Source: Thereva unica (lineage: Eukaryota; Arthropoda; Insecta; Diptera; Therevidae). From it: a DNA stretch of 64,000 nt. The notes beneath the pieces were generated by a model. It was not told the DNA's origin. It did no database searches and worked only from the letters and a program-made list of their open reading frames with translations. The stretch covers positions 201,177,112-201,241,111 of the forward strand of contig OX465281.1 in the NCBI GenBank assembly GCA_949987705.1. Reading direction: 5' to 3'. Shown in pieces: positions 60,701-62,213 of the stretch (positions within the stretch are counted from its first letter, which is position 1; the number at the start of each line of letters is the position of its first letter). The position numbers and the translations under genes are program-made.

Positions 60701-60778
60701 AAGAAATGGGAGCACATCCAAAACACTGTCAAAAAGATGGTTGTTACTGCTAACCCAATGGGTTATAGGCCATTTTAA
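9498..60778 (+). CDS. TPP2: Tripeptidyl-peptidase II (partial gene, 12 exons, catalytic His to stop)
   Basis: TPP II is a giant cytosolic subtilisin-type (S8) serine exopeptidase that removes tripeptides from peptide N termini, mostly downstream of the proteasome; it assembles into very large homo-oligomers. The joined exons (9498-9741, 20363-20493, 20561-20794, 20867-21056, 21120-21241, 21628-21784, 32296-32483, 32541-32885, 50860-51681, 51749-52043, 60310-60493, 60569-60778) total 3122 bases and encode 1039 residues with no frame break. Visible residues: His in SHGTHVASI (residue 2), oxyanion Asn in SAGNHGP, Ser in [12 protein letters not shown]. The length fits the family, which has roughly 985 residues after the His in human. 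All introns are GT/AG. Upstream exons with the catalytic Asp are outside the window. Position SRDP, where human has SRGP, is the only local oddity near the active site. Identification is by family knowledge; no alignment was run. Confidence 0.96.
9742..10440. other. TPP2 intron, unassigned part
   Basis: It starts with the donor GTAAGTGG. No element was recognised. The open frame at 9887-10081 has no family signature and lacks a convincing acceptor and donor pair in phase, so it is not called an exon. Confidence 0.5.
10441..10735 (-). pseudogene. LINE reverse-transcriptase fragment with YEDDIDIIG
   Basis: The minus-strand frame contains [20 protein letters not shown], then [18 protein letters not shown]. 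The pattern (F/Y)ADDIDIIGR...A...IE.EA...GL is a familiar LINE palm region in insects. Here the Ala of YADD is Glu. Only about 90 codons survive. It abuts the plus-strand LINE that starts at 10736. Confidence 0.75.
11905..12833. mobile_element. 929-bp non-autonomous TTAA-type element inserted in LINE J1
   Basis: TTAA flanks both ends (11901-11904 and 12834-12837). The termini are inverted repeats of about 29 bases: GGGGGAGCCTGCTTTAGAGG then CTTCAAAAA on the left, its complement on the right, with one extra G on the left. TTAA duplication is the hallmark of piggyBac-type insertion. No transposase frame is present, so it would need a partner in trans. The LINE frame joins correctly when the element and one TTAA are removed. 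Inside sits a 97-bp-armed palindrome. Confidence 0.9.
12114..12425. repeat. Perfect 97-bp inverted repeat with 118-bp spacer
   Basis: The left arm 12114-12210 begins TGGCGGGAAAGATAGG, and the right arm 12329-12425 ends CCTATCTTTCCCGCCA. The arms are identical over 97 bases when read by eye. The spacer is A/T-rich (runs of A and T). It may be a hairpin MITE nested inside the TTAA element, or the functional core of that element. Confidence 0.9.
13976..15316 (-). mobile_element. RTE-like LINE fragment, inverted, internally deleted
   Basis: On the minus strand: endonuclease end [20 protein letters not shown] (15170-15110), linker with RWRDHFF near 14690, then [32 protein letters not shown] and NWSDICL (14600-14400). 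QAGIRKGHG near 14310 jumps directly to [10 protein letters not shown], so the first catalytic Asp region is deleted. It ends with [14 protein letters not shown] near 14060, where YADD has become YTDD. Frameshifts are frequent. It is the same family as 2345-3876, which lacks this endonuclease part. Confidence 0.85.
15317..15700 (-). pseudogene. Second RTE-type LINE linker fragment
   Basis: The minus-strand frame carries [20 protein letters not shown] followed by a diverged TGADGIPP-like block near 15370, and upstream the basic helix with RRKKEAWKK. This is the region between endonuclease and RT of RTE-type proteins. It differs from the 2345-3876 family, so it is a separate insertion or lineage. 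Confidence 0.65.
15870..16420 (+). pseudogene. Jockey-type LINE endonuclease remnant (weak)
   Basis: [19 protein letters not shown] at 15875 resembles the N-terminal endonuclease start, and NYTLDLVLV at 16334-16360 resembles the TLDLV motif before the final SDH. The space between them is too short and full of stops, so the copy is internally deleted and decayed. Clade uncertain. Confidence 0.4.
16540..17165 (-). pseudogene. RTE-like LINE fragment with internal deletion
   Basis: On the minus strand the RT palm start (LDSERAAPA, then an [17 protein letters not shown] segment near 16975) joins directly at about 16907 to [20 protein letters not shown], so the catalytic YADD segment is lost. The rest of the C-terminal part follows to 16540. 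The family is that of 2345-3876. Confidence 0.8.
17166..17693. other. Intronic DNA with a possible hAT-like end
   Basis: AATCCCGCATC and ATCTCGCGGGATCG at 17310-17355, followed by AACAGGGGACTG, resemble ends of hAT-type elements rich in CCCGCG. A similar motif occurs at about 20080-20140. The two face away from each other, so they are not the two ends of one element. Confidence 0.3.
17696..18105. mobile_element. MITE with ~65-bp terminal inverted repeats
   Basis: The left end GGCGCCTATGGAAACGGGGG, then TAAAGTTTCGTTAAATCCAA, is mirrored at the right by TTGGATTTAACGAAACTTTA and TTCTATGGGCGCT. TA stands outside both ends (17694-17695, 18106-18107), in line with a TA target duplication. There is no coding capacity. 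Confidence 0.8.
18106..18648. other. Unassigned intronic DNA
   Basis: No recognised gene or repeat. Short frames only. Confidence 0.5.
18651..18870. mobile_element. 220-bp mariner-type MITE
   Basis: TA duplications at 18649-18650 and 18871-18872 flank termini CACTSACTCAAAAATG then TGTTGCA. The inverted repeats run about 50 bases (through TTTTGGAAATTAAATT). The middle holds a second palindrome centred near 18765 (GGATAATGTAG / CTTACATTATCC). It is non-coding. Confidence 0.88.
18873..19353. other. Unassigned intronic DNA
   Basis: AT-rich, no recognised element. An imperfect local repeat of GATTGAAATTTTCATTTTTA and GATTGACAGTTTCAG is seen near 19055-19100. Confidence 0.45.
19354..19682. mobile_element. 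Putative MITE with 20-bp terminal inverted repeats
   Basis: ATACCCTGTTTATGACTAGG at the left is mirrored by CCTAGTTATAAACGGGGTAT at the right, with three mismatches. The interior repeats the phrases AACCCA and GAGTTGA many times on both strands. There is no reading frame of note. Confidence 0.65.
19683..20362. other. Intronic DNA before TPP2 exon b
   Basis: It contains a CCCGCGAATCCCGC block at about 20096-20140 that resembles a hAT-type terminus. Otherwise nothing was recognised. It ends at the acceptor of exon b. Confidence 0.4.
20363..20493 (+). CDS. TPP2: TPP2 exon b: oxyanion-hole Asn
   Basis: It completes the split Gly codon of exon a and reads [14 protein letters not shown], then [16 protein letters not shown] and ISQPSCV. 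The Asn of AGNHGP (20430-20432) is the subtilase oxyanion-hole residue. The 3' splice signal is CATTTTTCGCAG and the donor is G/gtacgta. Confidence 0.95.
20561..20794 (+). CDS. TPP2: TPP2 exon c: nucleophile Ser
   Basis: It encodes [51 protein letters not shown] and [15 protein letters not shown]. The Ser codon is 20761-20763. The introns on each side are only 67 and 72 bp. Confidence 0.96.
20867..21056 (+). CDS. TPP2: TPP2 exon d: end of the peptidase domain
   Basis: It continues as [46 protein letters not shown], the closing helices of the S8 domain. The acceptor is TTTGTAACATAG and the donor AG/gtacattc. The 63-bp intron that follows is open in the same frame for some way but carries consensus ends. 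Confidence 0.93.
21120..21241 (+). CDS. TPP2: TPP2 exon e: start of the beta-sandwich region
   Basis: It encodes [17 protein letters not shown] and [13 protein letters not shown]. It matches the TPP II segment just after the peptidase domain, with a VGN..GI.LR pattern. The intron after it is 386 bp. Confidence 0.92.
21628..21784 (+). CDS. TPP2: TPP2 exon f
   Basis: It encodes [33 protein letters not shown] and [15 protein letters not shown]. The WVQC and VDP.GL..G.H patterns are characteristic of TPP II. The donor AG/gtaagttt opens a 10,511-bp intron. Confidence 0.95.
21785..22489. other. Unassigned intronic DNA
   Basis: It starts with the exon f donor. A mildly GC-rich stretch near 22120-22420 repeats GGGTGAGGGG and CCGATG/GCCGAGG phrases, but no element could be bounded. 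Confidence 0.45.
22490..23253 (-). pseudogene. Jockey/CR1-type LINE, 3' end (family J1)
   Basis: The minus-strand frame from 23251 reads [78 protein letters not shown], and ends in a C-terminal tail with [15 protein letters not shown]. It matches the C-terminal part of the 10736-13975 element, so both are copies of one family, this one heavily 5'-truncated. The frame is open for 190 codons, which suggests relatively recent insertion. Confidence 0.85.
23266..23773. mobile_element. MITE with long diverged inverted repeats (~508 bp)
   Basis: The ends CTGCACGTAGATTACCAGTG and, reversed, CTGCACATGGATTACCAGTG match with two differences. Inner blocks continue the symmetry: GGTGACCATTTTTG against GGTGACCAATTTTG, and TTAATTTAGGG in each arm. 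The arms reach almost to the centre, so this is a foldback-type element. It begins within about 12 bases of the truncated LINE end. Confidence 0.8.
23774..24350. other. Unassigned intronic DNA
   Basis: No recognised gene or mobile element. Confidence 0.5.
24357..24560 (+). repeat. Dispersed repeat shared with 54002-54530
   Basis: Two blocks match: GGAGGAGAAACTAAA with AATCAGAAGCTAAG (24360-24400), and GAAGTATAACTTTTAATGCG with CGTACAAAGGTA (24496-24530). The second copy carries about 350 extra bases between the blocks, including a TTTA microsatellite, so one copy has gained an insertion. Confidence 0.6.
24940..25096 (-). mobile_element. RTE-like LINE fragment, left part of a split copy
   Basis: Similar to 14850-14945 (for example CGTTATTTTTTGCGGCCCTC against CATTATTTTTTAGGGCCCTT). 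Its continuation is found after the Jockey insertion, from 30769. Confidence 0.75.
25904..28964 (-). pseudogene. J2 ORF2, endonuclease and reverse transcriptase
   Basis: It starts at ATG 28964. Endonuclease motifs in order: [11 protein letters not shown] (Asn), [12 protein letters not shown] (Glu), [13 protein letters not shown] (Asp, Asn), [10 protein letters not shown] and [10 protein letters not shown] (catalytic His). The RT follows in broken frames: [15 protein letters not shown] (27530), [16 protein letters not shown] (27260), [13 protein letters not shown] (27050) and [10 protein letters not shown] (26790, intact). The thumb has [18 protein letters not shown]. The C-terminal end with [12 protein letters not shown] and CDKRY lies in the last frame. 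Breaks: near 27820, a TTTA-rich insertion at 27402-27475, near 27120, near 26840 and near 26240. Confidence 0.88.
27402..27475. repeat. TTTA/ATTT-rich insertion inside J2 ORF2
   Basis: Repeated TTTATTT units (27405-27440) followed by AATTATAACAACAACACAAT split the RT fingers region. A similar TTTATTTATT run followed by AATTATTGGGACATG occurs at 54290-54325. It could be the tail of a very short 5'-truncated retroelement. Confidence 0.5.
28973..30521 (-). pseudogene. J2 ORF1, gag-like protein with CCHC zinc knuckles
   Basis: It starts at ATG 30521. An N-terminal basic segment ([13 protein letters not shown]) is followed by an acidic patch, a coiled-coil-like [16 protein letters not shown], and a long Gln-rich tract (30090-29940). 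A gag core with [19 protein letters not shown] and [17 protein letters not shown] comes next. A frameshift near 29550 moves the reading to the frame with [24 protein letters not shown] and [16 protein letters not shown], three zinc-knuckle-like motifs that bind LINE RNA in Jockey-type ORF1 proteins. The C terminus has [14 protein letters not shown]. Inactivated by the frameshift only. Confidence 0.85.
30769..31330 (-). mobile_element. RTE-like LINE endonuclease fragment, right part of the split copy
   Basis: It continues the 24940-25096 fragment on the minus strand. DNA blocks such as CCATCTGCGGGTGACGGCCA and TGATCTATCTGATTTCT match the 15100-15140 copy. The translation gives [20 protein letters not shown] and [20 protein letters not shown], the end of the endonuclease domain (SDHHLV-like). 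Beyond about 31150 the match goes to an earlier endonuclease part ([13 protein letters not shown] near 31175), so sequence is missing between. Confidence 0.75.
31331..32295. other. RTE debris then unassigned intronic DNA before exon g
   Basis: Up to about 31510 the composition and CTGATGGCCAGC/AAGACGCACCGT phrases are still LINE endonuclease-like (minus). After that nothing was recognised. Confidence 0.4.
32296..32483 (+). CDS. TPP2: TPP2 exon g
   Basis: It encodes [36 protein letters not shown] and NNATWA. GPLF.IP and the RDFI.VP..ATWA segments match the family. Acceptor TTTTTCAG; the following intron is 57 bp, the shortest in the gene. Confidence 0.95.
32541..32885 (+). CDS. TPP2: TPP2 exon h
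   Basis: It encodes [38 protein letters not shown] and [10 protein letters not shown]. The family pattern E.CIA.WW.....V...I.FHG is visible, with Y replacing a W. The donor A/gtgagt leaves phase 1 and opens the 17,974-bp intron. Confidence 0.94.
32886..33589. other. Unassigned intronic DNA after exon h
   Basis: AT-rich; no recognised gene or element. Confidence 0.5.
33590..34110 (+). pseudogene. RTE-like LINE fragment, internally deleted
   Basis: It matches the 2815-3100 segment (GGAGCTTTATATGGCAG..., ATAACAGAATTGATAAAAGC) and then jumps at 33873 from the YADD codons (GACTACGCGGATGATAT) straight to AACGTTAAGGCAGTTCTTTT (equivalent to about 3432), losing about 330 bases. It ends by about 34040-34110. 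Confidence 0.82.
34400..35330 (+). pseudogene. E1 Jockey LINE copy, RT region, decayed
   Basis: Frames with [20 protein letters not shown] (34530), [16 protein letters not shown] (34735, an intact F-ADD motif) and [17 protein letters not shown] resemble the E1 palm. The thumb shows [20 protein letters not shown] at 35050. Stops and frameshifts are frequent. It is interrupted at 35331 by a MITE, and further E1 3' sequence appears at 35879-35983 and 37163-37290. Confidence 0.8.
35331..35662. mobile_element. MITE with ~30-bp terminal inverted repeats
   Basis: AACGTGACTTATCGAGTAAC then AGTTTCAAACT at the left is mirrored by AGTTTAAACTGTTACTCGAT then ATGTCACGTT at the right. It lies within the E1 copy. 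No clear target duplication was found. Confidence 0.75.
35783..35968. repeat. Perfect 90-bp palindrome with 6-base loop
   Basis: The arms 35783-35872 and 35879-35968 are perfect reverse complements by eye; the loop is GCCTAT. The right arm is E1 3' sequence continuing to AAACACTCCCCAG, so the left arm is an inverted copy of it. Flanks outside the arms do not match each other. Confidence 0.93.
35984..37162. mobile_element. hAT-type element, 1.18 kb, with 8-bp target-site duplication
   Basis: CCCCAGAC is duplicated at 35976-35983 and 37163-37170. The termini are TAGGGGTCGCAA at the left and TTGCGACCCCTA at the right, typical in size and base pattern of hAT ends. Subterminal GGGATTTTCGGGAT and CCCGGCATTTTCGTAATCCG are also roughly symmetric. 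The minus strand has a weak protein trace ([20 protein letters not shown] near 36350) that may be transposase-derived, but no complete frame exists, so the element is non-autonomous or decayed. Confidence 0.88.
37163..37290 (+). mobile_element. E1 LINE 3' UTR
   Basis: It resumes E1 after the hAT insertion: TTACTACTAGACAGTGCACC and CTGGTAGTAC match 4026-4065. Confidence 0.7.
37291..37998. other. Unassigned intronic DNA
   Basis: AT-rich. A local repeat of ATTTATT(T)CTGTACAGGTAA and TTTATTTTTAGTACAGGTAA is seen at 37600-37640. No element was recognised. Confidence 0.45.
38206..39668 (+). pseudogene. I-element ORF1 (gag-like, zinc knuckles), three frames
   Basis: Starts [16 protein letters not shown] at 38206. 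A frameshift near 38470 moves to the frame with [39 protein letters not shown], then [27 protein letters not shown] and [16 protein letters not shown], three zinc knuckles. A run of about 17 C residues at 39217-39233 breaks the frame again. The Ser/Thr/Pro-rich tail continues at 39267 and ends with a Lys-rich [17 protein letters not shown]. The C run is a likely slippage or sequencing-error site, so the second break may not be real. Confidence 0.85.
39785..43380 (+). pseudogene. I-element ORF2 (endonuclease, RT, RNase H)
   Basis: N terminus [19 protein letters not shown] near 39785: the usual 20-25 residues between NIRG and QETK are missing. The long frame 39927-42188 has [84 protein letters not shown] and [11 protein letters not shown]. 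The second catalytic Asp is therefore Asn. After a frameshift near 42070, RNase H follows: [14 protein letters not shown] (42590), [12 protein letters not shown] (42710), then, in another frame after a small duplication at 42745-42790, [12 protein letters not shown] and [19 protein letters not shown] (42880). A C-terminal C..C.......H.L.EC zinc-like motif ends the protein near 43260. Confidence 0.9.
43496..44010. other. Unassigned intronic DNA, repeat-like
   Basis: Phrases such as CCGTTCTAGAGATATCATCA and GTCCAGCCGTTCTTGAGTTA (43672-43860) resemble 3' regions of interspersed repeats common in insect genomes. No boundaries were seen. Confidence 0.35.
44011..44350. mobile_element. MITE with GGCCGGTT termini
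   Basis: GGCCGGTTTGTGTATG at the left mirrors CATACACGAACCGGCC at the right with one mismatch. Diverged inner symmetry follows (GTCGAAAA.., TTTTCGAC). No coding capacity, no clear target duplication. Confidence 0.72.
44600..45031 (-). mobile_element. Half copy of the IS630/Tc1-type element with 21-bp subterminal repeats
   Basis: Inverted relative to 56315-57122: GGGACTCTCACTGC, AAAAGCGATTTTGAGATT, TTTTGGCGCACGCCAT, GGGTTCCACCTAGTA and the repeats GTGAATTTAATTTGCAAAA match the left half of that element, ending in GTGAATTTAATGTGAAAAA. The repeats here number about four. The other half is absent or unrecognisable. Confidence 0.75.
45239..45349 (+). CDS. Candidate TPP2 cassette exon (37 codons, in frame)
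   Basis: A pyrimidine-rich acceptor, CATTTTTCTTTCACAG, precedes 111 bases that are followed by CC/gtaagtac, close to the ideal donor. In phase 1, the phase left by exon h and required by exon i, the segment is free of stops. It would insert 37 residues, including [12 protein letters not shown] and a basic [12 protein letters not shown], between SS and the conserved [10 protein letters not shown]. The known family aligns without this insertion, so the main form probably skips it. It could instead be a chance exon-like sequence or part of an unrecognised element. Confidence 0.35.
45350..46000. other. Unassigned intronic DNA
   Basis: No recognised gene or element. Confidence 0.45.
46029..46697 (+). 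pseudogene. LINE ORF1 fragment with coiled coil
   Basis: ATG at 46029 opens a basic N terminus; a frame with [38 protein letters not shown] predicts a coiled coil, then [20 protein letters not shown] and [32 protein letters not shown]. This order (coiled coil, R.SR..D.VI.GIP, I.INE.LT...N) is that of ORF1 proteins of several insect LINE clades (CR1/Kiri-like). Several frameshifts. A SINE follows directly, so the 3' part is lost or displaced. Confidence 0.65.
46698..46975 (+). mobile_element. SINE copy S3, headless
   Basis: Starts at CATCGGTTGG like S1, carries the hairpin core (46698-46772), the tail blocks (GGTTGTGACAGTTCTTTCC, CTTCCGACTAGAGCTGCTGT, GTCGACAGTACAAAGGGGCC) and an A-rich end. 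Closest in sequence to S6. Confidence 0.88.
47008..47586 (-). pseudogene. Tc1-type transposase C-terminal half, truncated by a SINE
   Basis: On the minus strand: [20 protein letters not shown] then [19 protein letters not shown], the second Asp and the third acidic residue of the Tc1 DDE triad, followed by [20 protein letters not shown]. The right end TATA/CAGTGCCCGAAATTG at 47004-47022 has the CAGTG start and TA flank of Tc1 elements. The N-terminal half and the other terminus are missing; SINE S4 abuts at about 47590. Confidence 0.85.
47590..48055 (+). mobile_element. SINE copy S4, full structure
   Basis: tRNA-like head GGCCTCAGTAGTTTAGGGGT (A-box area), B box GGTTCGAATCC at 47649, linker rich in CTT, hairpin core (47795-47870), tail and 11-base A run. 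The G run at its 5' edge is longer than in other copies. Confidence 0.9.
48056..48329. other. Unassigned
   Basis: No recognised element between SINE S4 and the E1 3' end. Confidence 0.45.
48330..48888 (-). mobile_element. E1 Jockey LINE, 3' end, inverted
   Basis: The minus-strand sequence follows the E1 C terminus without the RTE insertion seen at 2345: the ACTCGACTGTGGAATAATCT block (48478-48497) reads on directly to CTCGCAGTCAGTATTTCC. This copy gives the ancestral empty site for the RTE insertion. Upstream, [13 protein letters not shown] and [12 protein letters not shown] are conserved. Confidence 0.88.
48762..49010 (-). CDS. Chimeric ORF: LINE RNase H fragment fused to E1 RT thumb
   Basis: An open 82-codon frame begins [16 protein letters not shown] and [15 protein letters not shown] (RNase H-like, from the element at 48889-49660) and changes at about 48888 to [20 protein letters not shown] (E1). 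The junction happens to keep the frame. It is most likely an accidental fusion of two truncated LINEs. Confidence 0.5.
   Translation of the reverse strand: MGDGVFSPELGIEVSFRLPEPCSVYRAAINEAVLQINQQSIRKFLLQSSARAVIYKSYIRPLLEFNSLVWRGHSNNHLSIVR
48889..49660 (-). pseudogene. LINE with RNase H (LOA/Outcast/I-like), RT end and RNase H start
   Basis: Minus strand: [20 protein letters not shown] near 49580, [73 protein letters not shown], then [18 protein letters not shown] near 49030, where the D of FTDGS is the first RNase H catalytic residue. A few frameshifts. The clade was judged from motif style only. A C-terminal piece of a similar protein is at 57190-57800. Confidence 0.75.
49661..50859. other. 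Unassigned intronic DNA before exon i
   Basis: AT-rich, no recognised element. It ends with the acceptor TTTTCCCAG of exon i. Confidence 0.5.
50860..51681 (+). CDS. TPP2: TPP2 exon i: large exon of the central/C-terminal region
   Basis: It is the longest exon (822 bases). It begins [16 protein letters not shown] and contains [54 protein letters not shown] and [17 protein letters not shown]. These segments (YESEF.SQLW.IFD, SGDAY, KGDY..RLQ.RHE) are among the most conserved outside the peptidase domain. A Lys/Asn-rich run near 51575-51620 matches the variable charged linker of the family. Confidence 0.97.
51749..52043 (+). CDS. TPP2: TPP2 exon j: C-terminal helical region
   Basis: It encodes [20 protein letters not shown] and [14 protein letters not shown], then an alpha-helical stretch ending [13 protein letters not shown]. 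The family has LP.Y.A.L at the same place. A 67-bp intron precedes it; the donor AC/gtaagtac opens an 8,266-bp intron. Confidence 0.94.
52590..53165. other. GC-rich segment with many GGCCTG/CAGGCC motifs
   Basis: Within an AT-rich intron this stretch repeats GCAGGCCGTGGCCTGAAAG, GTGAGGCCGAG, GTATGGCCTGAAG, TCGGGCCTGAAG and GACAGGCCATTGCC. The outer parts (CCGGCAGGCC.. at 52639 and ..GTCGGCCTGTAAGTG at 53136) are roughly inverted. It is perhaps a diverged MITE; no boundaries are certain. Confidence 0.35.
53225..53345 (-). repeat. Conserved repeat terminus-like block (GGTGGTCCATAAATTACGTG)
   Basis: On the minus strand GGGTGGTCCATAAATTACGT is followed by GGCG and G-rich AGGGGAGGGAGGGGG, then CTCACGTGGGGAGAGGAGGGG. 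Blocks like GTCCATAAATTACGT plus a G-rich run are widespread in insect and other genomes as the end of an interspersed element. Identification rests on memory of that pattern. Confidence 0.45.
54002..54530 (+). repeat. Dispersed repeat shared with 24357-24560, with insertion
   Basis: AAAGTGGAGGAGAAGCTAAA, TTCAATCAGAAGCTAAGCAG and, 350 bases later, GAAGTATAACTTCTAATGCG with CGTACATAAGTACACACACC match the other copy. The intervening part includes (TTTA)n at 54290-54311. Confidence 0.6.
54700..56312. other. Unassigned intronic DNA
   Basis: No recognised gene or transposon. The frame at 55025-55285 (minus) has no family signature. Confidence 0.5.
56315..57122 (-). mobile_element. IS630/Tc1-type element, 0.8 kb, TA-flanked, with 21-bp subterminal repeats
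   Basis: TA at 56313-56314 and 57123-57124 flank termini CAGTTTTTCACATTAAAT and, reversed, CAATTTTTTCACATTAAAT. Next to each end lie repeats of about 21 bases, GTGAATTT(A/G)ATTTGCAAAAGG: about three at the left and eight or nine at the right. The minus strand 56838-56611 encodes [19 protein letters not shown], the third-acidic-residue motif of IS630/Tc1-type transposases (YSP.LNPIE...S.IK); the rest of the transposase is deleted. A half copy is at 44600-45031. Confidence 0.82.
57190..57840 (+). pseudogene. LINE C-terminal region: RNase H end and zinc-like tail
   Basis: Frames carry [13 protein letters not shown] (57405, the RNase H VPGH motif), [15 protein letters not shown] (57450), then [18 protein letters not shown] near 57600 (Cys-rich C..C....H..C) and [30 protein letters not shown]. 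This is the usual end of LOA/Outcast/I-like ORF2. The 3' UTR ends near CAATCTAACCTAACTTAA. Broken by stops and frameshifts. Confidence 0.75.
57841..58440. other. Unassigned intronic DNA
   Basis: No recognised gene or element. Confidence 0.45.
58445..58532 (+). repeat. Dispersed ~85-bp repeat, copy 3
   Basis: TGTTGGTTAGGGAACGATTA, TAAAATGAGCTTG, GGTGCCTCTTTTTTTTGAGC, CAGTACAATGTCATATTTCA. It directly precedes SINE S5. Confidence 0.7.
58533..58860 (+). mobile_element. SINE copy S5, lacking the hairpin core
   Basis: The head GGCCTCGGTAGTCTAGGGAG and a damaged B box (GGTTTGAATACC) are followed by the CTT-rich linker, which jumps at about 58713 directly to GGTTGGGAGTAGGTGGAC of the tail. The CATCGG...CCGATG core is missing. 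The tail ends without a long A run. Confidence 0.85.
58870..60080 (+). pseudogene. E1 Jockey LINE copy, decayed
   Basis: Palm pieces ([11 protein letters not shown] near 59105, [18 protein letters not shown] at 59160, [10 protein letters not shown] at 59217), [12 protein letters not shown] near 59345, thumb and tail ([20 protein letters not shown] at 59655) follow the E1 order. The catalytic FADD reads FADN here. Many stops. It ends upstream of TPP2 exon k. Confidence 0.78.
60081..60309. other. End of the last long TPP2 intron
   Basis: AT-rich sequence ending in the acceptor CTATTTAG. An in-frame ATG at 60176 makes a longer open frame through exon k, but the family match starts only at the exon. 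Confidence 0.6.
60310..60493 (+). CDS. TPP2: TPP2 exon k
   Basis: It encodes [18 protein letters not shown] and then a helical, less conserved segment ending FIDTTDAK. The MDKQK..L..AL..KG motif is diagnostic for the TPP II C-terminal region and proves continuity across the 8.3-kb intron. Confidence 0.95.
60569..60778 (+). CDS. TPP2: TPP2 exon l: C terminus and stop codon
   Basis: It encodes [20 protein letters not shown], then [13 protein letters not shown] and ANPMGYRPF followed by TAA at 60776-60778. The family ends similarly, with W.H......L......P..Y..F. The intron before it is 75 bp. Confidence 0.95.
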   Translation, partial: VIYFSLWHAHAHYHYGRMTKYLLKIHDEKLNRDALEELILVVGSKKWEHIQNTVKKMVVTANPMGYRPF

Positions 60779-60908
60779 TAATATACAATAAGTGTGCGTG
60801 GTTTAAATACAATTTTTAACATTTACTCTAGTTTAAATAAGCAAGGTGTGTTAATTAAATTTATTTAAAAAAAAAAATAATTATTTATATCCTTGCATTT
60901 ATTAACAT

Positions 60909-60914
60909 AATAAA
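60909..60914 (+). terminator. Polyadenylation signal downstream of TPP2
   Basis: AATAAA lies 131 bases after the stop codon, in a run TAATAAATAAATT, and is the first canonical hexamer after the stop. Its position suits a short 3' UTR. Confidence 0.6.
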
Positions 60915-60919
60915 TAAAT

Positions 60920-62010
60920 TTAAACGTTGTTTGATTTTTTATGTTAATTTATTGGTGAAATTTATGTCGATAATCCGCCCTGAGGTATATTTATTGGGGG
61001 AACTTAAAATTTTTAATAATAATAAATTCAGATATTAATTAAAGTTGGGGTGTTTTTATTGATGTCCCTGAGCATAAATTTAATAATTGCTAAATTCTGG
61101 TGTGCAGAGATTAAAAAAATTCAAGAATATAACATGTTTGGTAATATGTGTAACGAGCTTTCTGATAGAGATAACTATAATTTAATTTATTGCCATTTTG
61201 AAATTGTTTTAATCTATATTGTGGCAGCGTTGGCCCGTTCTTCTTTCAAGTGAAAGAGCAACTCTTAACAGGTTCACTCTAACCATACCGTTCAAGAATA
61301 GTTTAAATTTAAAACTTTCGAGTTTTGGTGCATGGCCTTTCGTGGGGACATGTATGTATTAAAATGCGAAAACGTTTCTATAAAACAAGGCCAAACTTTT
61401 GGTATTTTAGTTTTGTATTCAATAAGTTTCATGGCAGTGAAAAACTTTTCAAAATGCCAACACATTAGGCACTCTACCACCTTATTACGAACAGTTTAGT
61501 CCAATCAATCTAAAATAGCTCCATGTAATTTTTGCGTTAATTGCCAACAGGAAACAAAAAATATGGTCATATAGGAAAAAAAATTCTAAAAAAGATAGCG
61601 TTTTCTTTTTTCGATTTTGGAATGGCGAACCTAACCTAAAAATCCCGGAAAGTGTAAAAAACGCTTTTTAGCGAATAAAATAAAAACGTGACCTCGGATC
61701 GAAAAAAACCAAATTATAAAGTTGTAGTTCTTCAAATTATCTTTGATTGATGTATATTGAGTTATAGGTTAGGGTACGAAACATAGAGAAAAATGGGGAA
61801 AACTTTCGATAATCACGTTTTTTTAATTTGGTAATAACTTTTGTTTAACGCTACTTACATATTTGTTATTTGGTACAAATATCGCTTCTTAATGGGTGAA
61901 ATAATGGTGTTATTTTTGTTGCGAAATATTGAACAGTTTCCTTGAAATTTCACTTTTTGTGAAAAAAGGCGTTCTTGTAAAAACGTTCCTCTTGGTCCTT
62001 CAAACATTGT
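60920..62010. other. DNA downstream of TPP2
   Basis: AT-rich, no gene recognised. The stretch near 61590-61790 has phrases seen in interspersed repeats (AACCTAACCTAAAAATCCCG, AGTTATAGGTTAGGGTACG). Confidence 0.45.
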
Positions 62011-62213
62011 ACTATCATGTACAAGTAAAAAAATTCGATTTAAAATGCTTACAATGCTCAAAATTGCCCCCAAAAACATATTAATAATGGAAAAACAGAC
62101 TCAGAAAGTCAGTTTTTTCAACCAAACCTATGTTTTTTCATTATTAATACATTTTGGAGGGCCATTTTGGGCATTGTAAGCATTTTAAATCGAATTTACT
62201 TGTACATGATAGT
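62011..62213. repeat. Inverted repeat, ~80-bp arms
   Basis: ACTATCATGTACAAGTAAA, TTCGATTTAAAATGCTTACA and ATGCTCAAAATTG at the left are mirrored at the right (CATTTTGGGCATTGTAAGCA, TTTAAATCGAA, TTTACTTGTACATGATAGT). Mismatches are few. It may be a MITE that abuts the hAT remnant. Confidence 0.85.
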
